Counted from the first letter of the stretch, positions 1 to 51,475 are shown. The stretch is DNA of 64,000 bases from Topomyia yanbarensis (GCF_030247195.1 NC_080672.1:248233209-248297208), one strand, 5' to 3'. Program-made: numbers and translations. The notes: generated by a model from the sequence alone, not told the origin.

Positions 1-180
1 GTTAAATATGCTTAAATTTAAGTTGAATATACCTAATTTTGAGTATACTCCAAACAACTCAAAAGTACCTTATTCCATAGAAGACCTCGACTGAGTCGAA
101 TCTCTCTCTCTGTTTTTGACAACACTAATAAGTGCGAAAACGACTCAAAACTACCTAAACTTAAGTTAAATAACTTATTC
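1..180. repeat. Arm of a foldback-type element, cut by window edge
   Basis: From about position 23 the sequence is an inverted, roughly 80-85% similar copy of about 2230-2413. Both contain ACCTAATTTTGAGTAT, CAACTCAAAAGTACCTTA and GACCTCGACTGAGTCGAAT. It belongs to the family of the 2025-3645 element; the outer end may lie beyond the window. Confidence 0.6.
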
Positions 181-2024
181 TGTGGGTTGTTTTATTTTTC
201 CGTGCATGAATACAGTAACTATAGTTTTAATTAAAGACGCTGAATCTCTGGGGGTAAAAACTCGACACAATCTTTGGTTACCAGTTCTCGTGCTCGATTG
301 AAATGAAAATTATAGATAAGGTGTAAACAAAAATTGAAATGGCGAGTCTTTATTCAGAGATCCGGGGTCGTTAGTTCTGACTACAGACACTTTATACACA
401 GACTAGCGAAATGTCAAAAAATAAGCCAAACCGACTGTCAAAAACTGCAGCCAAACAAGTTTGAGGGTATAGTGAGCACCCCGGTGGCACGGTGATAGTT
501 TCCTGAAACCTCCGTTTGGTGTTGTGGTGGCGTTGTTGTCAACAAATTATTAAGCTACATTCATACTGTTCCTAGGTATGGCGCACATGCATTCAGAAAT
601 ATGAAAATCTATTAAAAGGTTTTCAATGTTATTCGAATAAATTGCATTTGTTTCGACACAAAGACTGAGCTAAAAATTTAGGTGTAATAAAAAACGAGTA
701 AAAATATCGATTGAAGATGCAGTATGTGATAAGCCTACTCTAACGTTGCGGTGTGATAAGAATCTTCAGGGGTATAGAGTATTTTCCAAACTGTAGCTGT
801 ATTAGTGTGATTAACGATTTGTGTTGATCCACCTACTATAATTTTCTGATAGGTCGAGGAAAATAGTTGACCTTAATCAGCTGAATTATTTTTGTAATTG
901 AACATGAAGGAGTATTTTATGTCCCCGGCTTTAGTTTAACAGGGGCACAGAGATTTTTAACAACATTACAAATAGGATATGGGATTTTATTCCAATATTT
1001 CAATTAGACATGAAATTCTACATAGGATATTGACACTACAATGTTATCTAACATCAGAAAAGCTTTTTCGCATAAGCAATCTAACCTAGCATCTTCAAGA
1101 TAAGTAAAGATTAGGAAACTGAGTGTATGCGGATGTCCCCAAGGAGTTATTATTTGATTCATGCGATCTTGTCGAGGATGGTTCATAGAGGAAATGTAAT
1201 GATCGTGCAACTAGTCACACATGATGGTGACCCGAAAATATTTAAAATACCACAACCACAAACGAGACATTTTTTGAAAAAAATTAAATCGCCAATTACA
1301 GAAATACTAATAACGCTGTTGATAGAACACGATCTAATGAAAAAGTAAGCTTATGCCAATAGTGACATTTGACAGTAGTTACAACAGCAGTCCACTGTTG
1401 TAATGAAATTGCGTATGTTTGCTAAGAAATGTGAATAGTCGGTCGATCGGAATCGATTTCAAACCCCCAGAAAGATTTGTTTACTATCTGTCACTTGAGA
1501 TGTTTTATCCCTGTTATTTGTGCAAAAATCGAATCGTTGGTTAAATCAGAGGGAAGAAATTTGCTTGCAGTAATTGTTTTTCAACAAGTTGTTAAGCTAC
1601 GTGGAAAGCCAATAAATTTTAAACACGAAACTTATCAATAAAATAATTCAATGTCTCTTCAAATATTGTTGCTCTGCGATTTTATTACCAACCATCATTT
1701 TATACATTTATATGAAGTTAAACAATATTCAGTTAGCATAATGACGGATAAAATAATTAATTGTTTAGTAAATATTTATTACGCACAGAGACGATGTCGT
1801 ACAAAAATAGATATGAACATAGCTTAAACGCATTTCTTGACAGCTAGTAGAACCAAAGAACCAAATTTTTTGGCTTCAAGACAAATGTATGTAGATGACA
1901 GCCGTGCCACCGAGGTGATAGTGAGGGGAAGTAAAGAGGTAAGCCAATGCAAAGCTTATGACATCTTCCGTGATACTAGTAAATATTCATGGTTACTGGT
2001 TTTACTGTTTTTGTTTTCGCAAGT
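181..2024. other. No gene recognised; scattered repeat fragments
   Basis: Short open frames here show no known domain. About 376-410 (CTACAGACACTTTATACACA) repeats in direct orientation at 2030-2055 and inverted near 3610-3640, so this stretch is probably the inside of another degraded element of the same family. Confidence 0.4.
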
Positions 2025-3645
2025 CTGTAGTTTTGGCTACAGACACTTTATACACAGACTTGCGGAGACAAAAATTAGCAACTATTAATGTGAACTGGCA
2101 TCACAGCAGATCCGGGATGCACGCATGCGAATGAAAAACTACCTAAAATAGAGTTCTTTTGACTCAATCTCAGGGTATCGCGGAGAAAGGTTAACTTATG
2201 TAAACCGTGTGGAAGGTAGTTTATGCGTGTACACGCAAAAGTTAAACAAACCGAAGAATAAGTTCTTTTAACTTACTTTTGAGTTGTGCGTCGCTTTCGC
2301 ACTTATAAGTGTAGTCAAAAACAAAACGAGTGATTCGACTCAGTCGAGGTCTTCCGTGAAGTAAGGTACTTTTGAGTTGTTTGGGCATACTCAAAATTAG
2401 GTAAATCGTATTCAGAGTTGGCAGCACTCGCTCAGATTCTAACTTTCTGTACATGAAGATATTGTCACAAAATCAAAAAGCCACTTTGCATATTTTGTTT
2501 TTCCAAAAATGATCTAGACTGTCTTTTGAAAAGGGCCAAACTTTTTTTACCATTCTTTTTTCAAATTGCTATAGTCTAAAAATGATAAATCCTACAAAAA
2601 AATGTAGGAATGGTTTTTACAAAATTAGTCAAATTTTTTAATAAAAATATTGAAAAAATTCTTCATTGACTCCTACACTGAAAAAAATCGATTTTAAAAA
2701 TTTAAAATCGATTTACAAAAAAAAACCATTTTTGATTTGGATAAAATTCTGATTCAAGATAGATAATTGTGTTCCATACTTGCTAAATTGGACAATATCT
2801 TCTCACAAACTGAGTTTTATTGGATCCTGAGATGATTATGACTTTCATTGGTTTAGTGTTCGATTAAAATACACTGGAAAAAATCAGTTTGGACAAGGAA
2901 AAGTTTTTTTCAAATAACTTTTTTTCCTTGAAAGTGCCCAACTTGAATTTTTGACGGTAGGTAGAGAACATAATTACCCAGCTTGCAACAAAATTTCATC
3001 CAAATCAAAAATGTTTTTTTTTTGTAAATCGACTTTAAATTTTTAAAATCGATTTTTTTCAGTGTAGGAGTCAATGAAGAATTTTTTCAATATTTTTATT
3101 CAAAAATTTGACTAATTTTGTAAAAATCACTCCTACAACATTTTTTGTAGGATTTGTCATTTTTAGACTATGGCCATTTGAAAAATATTGGTAAAAAAAG
3201 TTTAGCCCTTTTCCAAAGACATTCTAGATCATTTTTGGAAAAAACAAAGTATGCAAAGTGGCTTTTTATGACAAAGTTCTCATGTTCAGAAAGTTTCATT
3301 AAAATCTGAGAGGGTGCCGCCAACATTTGTTTGAGTTGGCGCGAAATTCGTAATATATATTGAATTCAAGGTTGAGTATAAAAACCTATCAATGAGTTGT
3401 AATTTTTGCCATGGTTAAATGGAAACTACCTTTCACACGGTTTACCTTATTTTACCTTCCTCCACGATACCCCGAGATTGAGTCAAAACAACTCTATTTT
3501 AAGTAGTTTTTCGTTTGCGTGTAGGCTTCCTCCCATGCTTCCCCTCACAATACATCATGCTCGTTTGGCTGTACTTTTTGATAGTTCATTTGGCTGCAAC
3601 TTTTGACACTTTGCTTGTCTGTGTATAAAAGGTCTGTAGTTTTGA
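2025..3645. mobile_element. Foldback element with about 700-bp inverted arms
   Basis: The left arm (about 2025-2760) and right arm (about 2960-3645) are inverted copies along most of their length. CTACAGAC..TTTATACACAGAC pairs with its complement at the right end, the 2124-2225 block pairs with 3400-3525, and the AAAAAGCCACTTTGCATA block at about 2478 pairs with one at about 3250. There is no protein-coding potential. The unpaired centre is about 200 bp. It is a non-autonomous foldback or MITE-like transposon; the superfamily is unknown because no clean target duplication was found. Confidence 0.7.
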
Positions 3646-4375
3646 CTACCATAAAACGGGGTATCTTTGATCACCGGGGTAACTTTGATCAAATGAGATT
3701 TTTTTTTCATTAACGTACGATAAGATGATTCCCTCTAACAAAATCATTGAAACAAAATACAAACCATATTCTGAACATGTTCAGCATCTATCGGCAACGA
3801 TTATTTTGTCATTTAATGTACCTTTTATGAAAACAAATTCAAATTGAAAATGATTCAACTTTCATGCATCGTTCCAATCTGTTCAAACAATTCCTTGTAT
3901 ATTAATGAAATCAAACAACTCCAACTGAACTGATTACCTTTTTAGAAACTGAAAATATTTTTGTCCAATAATTTATTTAAAAAATCCGAGATTTTTATTG
4001 CTAACTATTTTATTTCGACTATTTTCCCGAAAAAGTTCATTAAAAGTCGGCTGACACAATATAGGGCCATAAAATCGCCTGCAGATATGCATTTTACACA
4101 ACATTTGGAGCGTTATCTCTTATTTCGATAGACATATTTTGCTGATCAAAGTTACCCCGAAAACAACGGATCAAAAGTTAAGTAAATTTATTTTATTTTT
4201 ATAGTAAAACGAAATAAATTACCAAACAATTTGGACGTTTTCAATCTATGGGTACCAGTACTTGTTTTAAAAATGCAAACAGTAACATTTACATGATTTG
4301 AAGAAAATTATTCGAAAAAATGTAGATTGCTTAAGTAGGTCCGAATAGCCCCGTGTTCTCCTGTACTGCAGTTTA
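3646..4375. repeat. MITE-like repeat with GATCAAAGTTACCCCG motifs
   Basis: The left end carries CATAAAACGGGGTATC and GGGGTAACTTTGATC. The right part carries the inverse GATCAAAGTTACCCCG and ends near AGCCCCGTGTTCTCC, an imperfect inverse of the left end. Non-coding. Confidence 0.5.
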
Positions 4376-4395
4376 TATTCGTAAATGTTTCGGCG

Positions 4396-5256
4396 CACAG
4401 TGATATCCTTCCATACAAAAGTTGGACAAAACCTCATAAGTAGCCCGAATTTGATGAAAATTTCACATTGGGGTAATTTTTTGGCGTTTAATACATATAT
4501 GATGTTAAATTTTTATTTTTTTTACCTAAAATTGTTGACACTTAGGATGGTTCGAGAATTCAACATTCACGAATAAAATGTGCACTATATCTGATAATTC
4601 ATTTTCAAAAAACTCTGTGTAGTGAATTTTCTTCAGAATACACCTTTTTTCTGTTGTTGATAATGCCGAGAGACAATTAGAAATTATATTACGAACCCTG
4701 GGTAGTCAAACACTACCATGCGTCTCCTTCAGATATATCTTGAAAAATCACCTATTTCATACCTCGGGCAGAAAAGGGCAAAACAAAGCATTCATTTTTA
4801 GAAAGTGCACTAATTTTCAAGTGTCTGTTTCAAAACAAAAAGTTCAGGCACTTTGAACATTATAATTTTAATTTGATGCGCGATTTATTATTTTTTCTTC
4901 GTGTCTGAGCGAGAAGAAAGGCTAAAGACTAAATCGAATGGCAAGTATAAGTCCCGCGAATAACCTTTCAAATGAAACTAGTTCGACTATAATCGGATCT
5001 TAACTAAAAAGATATATTCACTTGAATAACACAGGTTTGAAAGCGGTTTTTTCAGTATTGCTCATCAATTTTACCTTTGAAGTTCTGTAAAAAAATCTTC
5101 TTTAAATCAAGAAAAATCCAAATTAAATTTTTGAGGTTTTGTCCGGCTAGGCAACACTGTGCAGCGCCATAAAATTTCCCCAATGTGAAGTTTTCATCAA
5201 ATTCGGGCGACTTTTGAGGTTTTGTTTTTGAGGTTGTATGGAAGACGATCACTGTG
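4396..5256. mobile_element. Short Transib-like element with CACAGTG termini
   Basis: Terminal inverted repeats of about 110 bp (4396-4500 against 5155-5256) start with CACAGTGAT, and both contain CCCGAATTTGATGAAAA. CACAGTG ends are characteristic of Transib transposons and match the RAG recombination heptamer. Flanking pentamers are CGGCG (4391-4395) and CGTTG (5257-5261): CG-rich as Transib targets usually are, but matching at only three of five bases. No transposase. Superfamily call is inference. Confidence 0.55.
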
Positions 5257-5261
5257 CGTTG

Positions 5262-7592
5262 GTGGCCTGTGGAAAATGATTATCATAGAGCAGTTTTCTT
5301 TAGTTTAACCTGACAGCGTTGGAATGTTTTTGTATGAAGCATGTTGGAATTTAACGGAGTCGGAGTACATTTCTTAAACAGAACGTAGAGTGGAGACGAC
5401 AATCTGAGAAATAATTTAAGAGGGTTGATAAAAAATCAAATCAATTTGCCAAAGAGAATAGGGAAAGAGACGAATAGTGTGAAGCCAACAATACCTTGTT
5501 GAGCAGACCAATCGAGCAATGTAAATAAACATTACTCATGCCTGAGTTGGAGGAGATAAGTATTGTACTTCTATCAAAAAAGAAATTTGAATTTTCGTCA
5601 GAATTTAGTTCAATCGTGATTGTAAGGTGCATTCTAGAGTATATGTATGAGTAAAAATATGCTTTAGAATTATTTCATCTCTTTGTTTCGAAATGCACAT
5701 CCTTTGATAAACAAATCCATCGATCGACATACGGTTTATTTTCAAAATATAATAGGAGTCATTTAAAGTGCTGCCTGTAGAAGCGGTTGCCAAAATTCTA
5801 GTGTTGAAATCATCATAAAGGGAGTGTTGCCGCTTTGACTGATTTTCACTCTTCGTCTCTTTCACTATTCTCTTTGCAATTTTCCACCTGGGCTGGGCAA
5901 TTTTGTTAATTTATTACCTGTGCAGCGGTGGGATAGGTGTACAAGGGGAAATATCTAAACACGTGCTACAATTCACGTGCACGTTTCTGTACAAGTGTAT
6001 CCGGGCGGTAATAACAGTTTAGGATGTTGTTATGCATTCCCAACCCTGATATGGATTGAGAGTCATTGTTCCGTTGTGGTAATCGTTATCAAACAACAAA
6101 TATCCGTTATCAGAAACAGCCAACCGGTGTTGATTTCGCTTCATCCCTACTTTCGCATGAACAGCTGTTGATGCTCAGCTTACCAATCCGAAAATTTTGC
6201 CACGGAGCTCAAAGGATATCAATAGCAATTTCTGTTTAATAGTGTTTCTATATTTTCTACTACCGCCTTATCACAACTAATTGCAGGGCAAAGAGCAGCA
6301 GCATCATGGCTAGTGGAGGTACGTACCTACATGGTCTGTCTCTACCAGAGTCGGCTGGATGCAACCGATTATCCTCATCTATTAAATCGTGCTGTGGGAC
6401 TATAGCTGTGCACTGGTCCGGATCACAGAACCAGCCTATACTTCAGCTCAATGTGGCCACGCTCTACAAACTGCGAACGACAACTTCGTAGGAGAAGGGA
6501 TGGATGAGAAATATTTTATTCGCACGAAGCTATTAAGGATCATGGCAGTTATTTTTATGGTGGCATTTATTTTTCACCCAGACTATAGTGAAAGGATAAA
6601 ACGGAGGAAAAATAAGATTATTAGAACCATGCTATGTACGTCTGCTGCTGCAAGAGAAGTAGAAGCATATTATTTAGTATGTTAACAGCTGGGTAACAAC
6701 GCTTACATGAATAGATAAGCAACAGACGAATTATTTCATCAACAGGCATATGTCAATGCACAGCAGATACAGGCGATATGGACAAGGAATTTATTGCTGA
6801 TATGTTATACATACACACCAAATTAATTTTTGTATGGTTGGCAGGGTATGGAGTGTAAAGAACAGTTGTTTAATAAGACTAAAGTACGAAAATGAACATC
6901 TTTTTCCTGTATTGCACCAATCTTATGTAATACCAAGATAGATGAACAATACTTACTAGTAGAGAATACAACACACAACAGTAATGAAATTGAAATATGT
7001 TGCAATTAGAGTAGCATGGACTTCTGGCGCCCTTGGCGGAGTCTCAATCTTGCGCCCCTTTAGAGTTTTCATTGACTTTCATTTTCAGTTCGGCTTTCGA
7101 ACAATAATTAATTGAGTACATGGGAATGGCACATTTATCCTGACTTATACAAATTTATTTTATTTTATATTTTTTCATCTGGCCTATGACGTATGATATG
7201 TTGTTTTTGTTATTGGATGGAAAAACACATGTAGAAATTCATTTTAGAAGCAGACCTCGAATAGGAGTAAAAACTAATAATCTTGCTGTTTCCTCAGTGG
7301 CGTAGTCAGAAATTTGGTTTGGTACGGAGAGGCCCCTCTACCCTGTTGATTTTTTGAAAATGCTAAAATTTAATAAGAGTTTGATCAATTATTGAAATCT
7401 CTACAATCAAGGAGAACCAATATGGAACAGATTTCAAATCTCTATAGATTATTTTCTTTTATAATATGTAAATGAAGTCAATGAATGTGGACTTTTAATG
7501 TCAAGATCATATAATTTCGAAAATATCAACTTAGAAGGTTTAACAACTTCGAAGAAGTTTTCCAATATAAAACAGAGCCTTTTTGATATACA
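5262..7592. other. Gene-poor stretch; one candidate exon only
   Basis: No protein family is recognisable in either strand apart from the mini-exon candidate at 6287-6318. Around 7293, CAGTGGCGTAGTCAGAAATT resembles the start of a widespread insect repeat, but its limits are unclear. Confidence 0.4.
6287..6318 (+). other. Orphan candidate first coding exon (ATG GCT AGT GGA G)
   Basis: A 32-nt segment is bounded by a good acceptor (ctaattgcag) and a strong donor (GAG|GTACGT), with an ATG at 6306 reading M-A-S-G in phase 1. It cannot splice in frame to GTPase exon 1 through the acceptors I tried at 9257-9282, because stop codons follow. It may belong to another transcript or be chance. Confidence 0.25.
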
Positions 7593-7983
7593 ATTTAGAC
7601 GACCGGTTGAGCTTCAATAACCACGTCGACTGCTCCTGCGTAAGGTTGACGAAGGTAACGAACGCAATAGCGAGGATCACACCAAATGGTGGTGGCCTTA
7701 GAAGCAGCACGAGACGTCTGCTATCTACTGTTTCGTGAACGATACTTCGATATGTGGTTCCTGTCTGGGGTGCGGCGATCAAAATCAAGCGAAACCGCGA
7801 AAAGCTGAACAGGAAGTTGAGGCTGATGGCTTTAGGTATGGGACAATGCGGAAAAGGTAAAGTGGAGCTACAGACTCATTCCAAAACTATTGACGTGGGT
7901 CAATATTAATCGCGGAGGGGCGTACTACCACCTGACACAGCTTCTTTTGGGCCACGGCGGATTCGGGAAGTATTGCTTTAAAG
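7593..7983 (+). pseudogene. Degraded R1-clade LINE fragment (region after RT)
   Basis: Frames read LDDRLSFNNHVDCSC, then STRRLLSTVSRTILRY, and after a frameshift WSYRLIPKLLTW and LTQLLLGHGGFGKY. The same block order occurs in the R1-clade element at 14744-15622 (DDKLTFGSHVDY, RWTHRLIPSISSW, LTQFLSGHGCFRQY). It is on the + strand, truncated at both ends, frameshifted and therefore dead. It lies outside the GTPase gene, about 1.3 kb upstream. Confidence 0.8.
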
Positions 7984-8475
7984 CAATGAAAACGAACCCA
8001 TACTAAGGTAATCTGATAAGATTTTTCAATTATAGCTCGCTGGAACTCTTTTCTTTTCCCACCAGAAATTAGAGGAATGTTTTCCAAGCTTCATCGAATA
8101 GAGAGCTTAAATAGAGTTTAGGCTTCCCATAATTATAAAAAAATGATCTATGAGCAAAATAAACAAGAAACATGATCATCGAACTTGCACTAAACGGAGT
8201 TATTTTCATTGAAGATACCTAAGTCAATCGATATTTAATTCATCTTTGTAATTTCGGTCTATTATTTGTCCACAGCGGCTTTGGTTATCGCTCTAGTTAT
8301 TTGTATATTCGCAGTCTCCAAAGGGAAGATTAGTACTAATTTTAAATCAAATAAAGTACTGTCGGGAGGAATATGACTTGTTCCAGCCAAATAAGAGTTT
8401 ATATTTTAAAGGCTTAGATTGGAATCTACCCTGATTGAATTTTTAATCATTGTGTAGCCTGTCGACTGTTCCAGA

Positions 8476-8714
8476 ATATTTTGTATAACGGTATTCGGCG
8501 ATTCAGACAAATAATGCAGTACAAACGACGTATATTTATGTTTTCCAACGTTTCGACAATTTATTTTGTCTTCTTCACAGGAATAATTGGACAAAGAAAC
8601 GTAACCTATTATTCCTGTGAAGAAGACAAAATTGTCGAAACGTTGGATAACATAAATACGTCGCTTGTACTGCATTATTTGACTGAATCGCCGAAAACCG
8701 TTTTACAAAATGTG
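8476..8714. repeat. Near-perfect palindrome with GTCGAAACGTTGG motifs
   Basis: Two arms of about 115 bp (8476-8590 and 8608-8714) are close inverted copies, covering CGGCGATTCAGACAAATAAT, an ACGTATATTTATG block and CAACGTTTCGACAATT. The inner part, GAAGAAGACAAAATTGTCGA followed by AACG, resembles a repeat common in Penelope-like elements. Non-coding; would form a long hairpin. Confidence 0.65.
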
Positions 8715-8839
8715 TTTTTAACTTTTAAAACTTTTGCTTATTTTTATCTATGTTGATCGTTATTAAGGTTAATAAATTTGTGGTTGAGTAGTTATAAACA
8801 TTGTACATATAAAATGTAATATACACACTTAATATTTTT

Positions 8840-8930
8840 CTGCCGAATCTCAGTTTTTTCGTATCTTTTGACGAGATCTCAATAGCTGAGATCTCAGTAA
8901 AAGTGACATTTGATAGCTGAGACTCGGAAA
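8840..8930. repeat. Small inverted-repeat element
   Basis: CCGAATCTCAG at the left is matched by CTGAGACTCGG at the right, with a second inner pair GAGATCTC/GAGATCTC. Looks like a short MITE; no target duplication checked out. Confidence 0.4.
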
Positions 8931-9228
8931 ATACTGCACTGATAATAAGCAAACAAATTTCACTTTACTGAGATATCAGTTTCTAAATTTGCTGACTACA
9001 CAGCCTTTGGGAAATTGCCGAGCCGAATTGAGTGTACATATATGGAAGTAATTTTATATATTAATACAATTATAGACGGTATTAACGCAACGAGCTTAAG
9101 ATAAAAAAACAAAATTGAAACTACGCCTGAAAAGTCATAATGTGGCTTGTATGAACGCTTATAAAACGGCCTTATAAATTGTACTTTGTTTGCTATAACA
9201 AGTGAATTGGGTAGAGAAGAAACTGACT

Positions 9229-9317
9229 TATTTGCATGTGACAGCATCTACTACCGTGCAACGTTCAGTATAGTAAGTTAGTGCAGCTGTGCAATCTATT
9301 TCACCGCTGCAATCTAA
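9229..9317 (+). promoter_or_regulatory. Possible start region of the GTPase gene
   Basis: An octamer-like ATTTGCAT lies at about 9229-9236 and an arthropod initiator-like TTCAGTA at 9264-9270, which would give a 5' leader of about 50 nt. No TATA box is seen. An upstream non-coding exon cannot be excluded, so this is a guess from short motifs. Confidence 0.25.
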
Positions 9318-47642
<38,325 letters not shown>

Positions 47643-47840
47643 ATTACCTGTTTGATATCACATCAATCACATTTTCCGTGCACTGCGAACCATAACAGCA
47701 TTAATATAAGTTGTACCTCTTATTTATTATACATTGTGTTTTATGACCACAACCAGTATTTTATAAAGATTATTGTGAATGATTCAATAATCGATGCGAA
47801 GTGAATTGTGATCCGTAATAAATTATATTAATTAAAATCA
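47643..47840 (+). terminator. 3' UTR with poly(A) signal
   Basis: AT-rich stretch after the GTPase stop codon. A canonical AATAAA lies at 47817-47822, with another AATAAA near 47900. Either would give a 3' UTR of roughly 200-280 nt. Confidence 0.6.
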
Positions 47841-48249
47841 AAGTATTAAAATCCTACAAAGGATTTACCAACCAACTAGCTTACGGTATCAGAAGATAGA
47901 ATAAATCAAACTACATGATAAGCTGTAATCACTAAGTAGGGTAGTTTTGTTGGAGAATAAGGTGGATCAGTATATCTTCCTTCACGAAGGAAACTTCTAA
48001 AGCGGTGTCACATAAACGAAGTAAGCAATTGGTAACCTACTAGGAAATGTAATGTTTTCGTACTCGTTTGCTGTAATGTGAACAGTGAGACGATAAAATG
48101 TGACCAGCGTGCGATGCGAAGAATTTATGAAAAAGGAACAATATTCTTAGATAGGAGCTTGTTGAAATTTAAACTTGTTGATTAACAATAACTAAACTGT
48201 AGTTGGTGTGCATGTTGAATTTAGTAGTCGCAATCACGTATGATTAAAA
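47841..48249. other. Downstream flank of the GTPase gene
   Basis: No coding frame or repeat recognised; contains a second AATAAA near 47900. Confidence 0.4.
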
Positions 48250-48665
48250 GACACATTCTTTCGTGGCTTTACAACGATTTGACGAATCTTCATTCGACAA
48301 ATGTGTCATAACTTTATGAAATGAACACTTACATCAAAGCTTATTACAGATTCAGAAAGTAGGCAAAATTTCACGAAAGATTCAATCAACATTAACTGAA
48401 TATACTGGAAGAGGATTGTTTTATGACCGATAATGTAACGTGACGTCACAACACGTGACAAATCAGAACTTTCAACGTATTCCAAAAAAAGTCAAATCAT
48501 CAAATTCTAGTATATTCAGATTATGTTGATTGAATCTTTTGTGAAATTTTGTCTACTTTCCGATTCTGTAACAAGTTTTGATTTAGACGTTCATTTGATA
48601 AAGTTATAACATATTTGTCGAATGAAGATTCGTCAAATCGTTGTAAAGTCACGAAAGAACGTGTC
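48250..48665. mobile_element. Foldback element, about 165-bp arms
   Basis: 48250-48420 (GACACATTCTTTCGTG, then TTTACAACGATTTGACGAAT and CTTCATTCGACAAATRTGTC) is inverted at 48505-48665 with scattered differences. The loop is about 80 bp. No target duplication identified. Confidence 0.7.
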
Positions 48666-51475
48666 ATAAAATGCTTTTCATTTAGTTTAACTCTGCAATG
48701 ATTTAATGCTTTCGACTCGATTCTACGATATTTTAACTCTACATCTCCTGATTGATCCATATCTATAATCCATAATAATACAAAATGCAGAAGAGGACAA
48801 TTTACCATAATTTGATTTTTATTAAATATATGTGGTCCGTTACTAACGCAGCGTGAGGTTGAAAAGTTTTGAGGTTTTAGGATTACATCGCTCACTCACT
48901 ATGTACAGCGTGGTTGGATAAATTAGCCAAACCGGGTTTTGACACTCCGTGTACACAACATTCTGTCGTATACAGGATGGAACAGCGCCGGGATCCGTTC
49001 CTGCCACACACTTTATTATTATGTGAATTCCATGAAATGATTCTCACCTAACGTATGGAGGCTGGTAAAAATTAAAAATGGCTTGCAAATAAGCCTCGGC
49101 CGTGTTGAGGCCTGGACACGACACGGGTGTAGTGGGAATAGCGCTTTAGTTATTCTATTTGAATCCTTTGTAATTTTTCGTGTGACTATGTTTAACACAT
49201 TCTATGTGTTATATTTACGACCCAATCTACTTTTAAAATTATTTCTAGAATCCTTTCCCGAAAAATACATATTTTCAAATCAAAGTGATATTTCTTTTAG
49301 GAGCTTTTGTAGTTCATAAAATTACAAAATATTAATTTCTGGTAACTCGTAAACTATTTAAACCATGGACAAACTTTCCAAATCATAAACATCTTTCTAT
49401 CGAACATGTCAATGTCCACATATCGTGCAAAGTAAACGAACATTCTTCTTTCGGAGAACATGAAACAAAAGTTTTAGCATTGATTGAAATAATATTATAG
49501 AGAATTATTTCAATCGACTAAACAAGATACTTTATTCATTTTATTATATTCTTTTGTAACAATGTACAATAAATGACATAATAGAGTATTATAAAAAAGG
49601 TGCTGTAAGCCTCTAAACAGTAACGTTTCTGTTCACTCGGTATGTTTTTTTGTGTAACTCGATTGAAGTCACTCAAAGTTACAGCAAAAATGTGGCTGCC
49701 AGAAACAAAGAAGTATTCATCATTTCATGCAGTGCTGTGCATTCCTCTGTGTGGCATTCTAATAATGCACAGACTTTAGTTTGGCTTAGCAATATGCACA
49801 ATGCTATATATCTATGCTCCCTGAGAGAGAATAATTTAGGTAAATAATACCTAGTGGTAACCTTTCTTTAGAAGATACTCTAAGATCTAAGTCTTCCACG
49901 GTCGCGCATTAATCCAGTGGAGTACGATTTCTGGATTGCTACAAGCAAACCATTCCACTTCTAAGTGTGAAACGATCCCACCACCTTCGTCATTAATGTT
50001 GAACGGAGAATTGTACAAAAATCGAAACGAAAGAACCTTTTTTTCCACACCTTGTTCTAGATCTTCATAACAACCAATAAGCAGTGCTGTAACAAGATTC
50101 TACATAAGGTGATTGATTTTCATGTAGATCTAACACAAAGTATAGGTAGAGAAAAACTGCTTTTTTCGTTTTCAATATTCGTGATATTCGCCTAAAATTT
50201 GCTTTATTTTCAGCAAAAACATACGTTTTAATTTACAACGACACACTTTAGCTTACTCCCCCATACACCAGAAAATGTCGCATTTTGTCATACAATGACC
50301 ACTATCACGACCACTACCGCTAAAAAATACATAATTTATGAACAAATCCATTATTTGTCTGCGGATGTAAATCATTATTGTCCTAAGTAACCTATTGTGA
50401 TTGAATCTTTGGCTCAAAATCTCATCGAAATCGCCAGATAAACATTTTAAATATAGTGACTTTGTCGAATTATATTCAAACCAAACAACATGTAAGCATT
50501 AAATGATTGCAAGTTGAAGAATTATTTTAATGTTTGATACGTGATTAGGTCAACTCCTTGTTCCAATTTTTGTTCAACAAATTTCGGGGTTATATATGTT
50601 GAGGTGCGGGGAAATAGGGAAAGGTTTGAATTTTTGAAAAGGTTGTATTGAAAACTTTGTCGGCAATCCCAGTCACCGCAACGACGTTTTTTTTTGGAAA
50701 GAAAATATGATTTCGGGATATTCGCGTTTAAAATTTCAAATATATGCCACGTGTCGTAAGGGAGCCAGATGAAAAACGCTGTATCCTTGGTTTTATTGTT
50801 TGGATCTCTATAAATAGTTCGATAACATTCTTCTGAATTTATAGTTTAAGGTAGAAGAATACTTGAAAACCTTCGATTTTTTGACCGACCTCAACATATA
50901 TAATCCCTTTATTCAGCACAAACAATGTAGTTCCTCTTGTCTACGCTATAGCCTCTGTAAATGTGACCTATAAAAAGTGCCCGTTTTTACTTGCACAACT
51001 GTTCAACGACGTTACCAAACAATGATATCCCTCCATCACACACATAGACTCACTGAGAAATACTTGGCAATTAGTGCCGTATCTAGTGTATGCCAGAATT
51101 ATGTGAAGATAGAATGTTAGTCAGATTCGTATAAAAGCACAGTTCTTTAGATCTTCAGCGTTAAACAATTTTTGAACTGTATTATCGAGTTGAAACAATC
51201 ATATTTAACTCTCTTGTATCACACCCATTGTAATTTTTTTTTAAATGTTGGAAGTTTAGAATTTTTATGCAACATTTAGTTGACTGAAGCTCTCCTTAAC
51301 ACACCAATATATAGGCTGACGGCAGGACTCTAGAGTCAGGAAAAACTCGTGTATTGATTTGGGTCATACCTTATTAACTTGAGGCGCTTGGACACATTAC
51401 AAACTAATTTTATTTAACGATATAGCTTAAATGGCCTGAGTAGCGGTACATGAACGAAGTAGGATTCAAATCATT

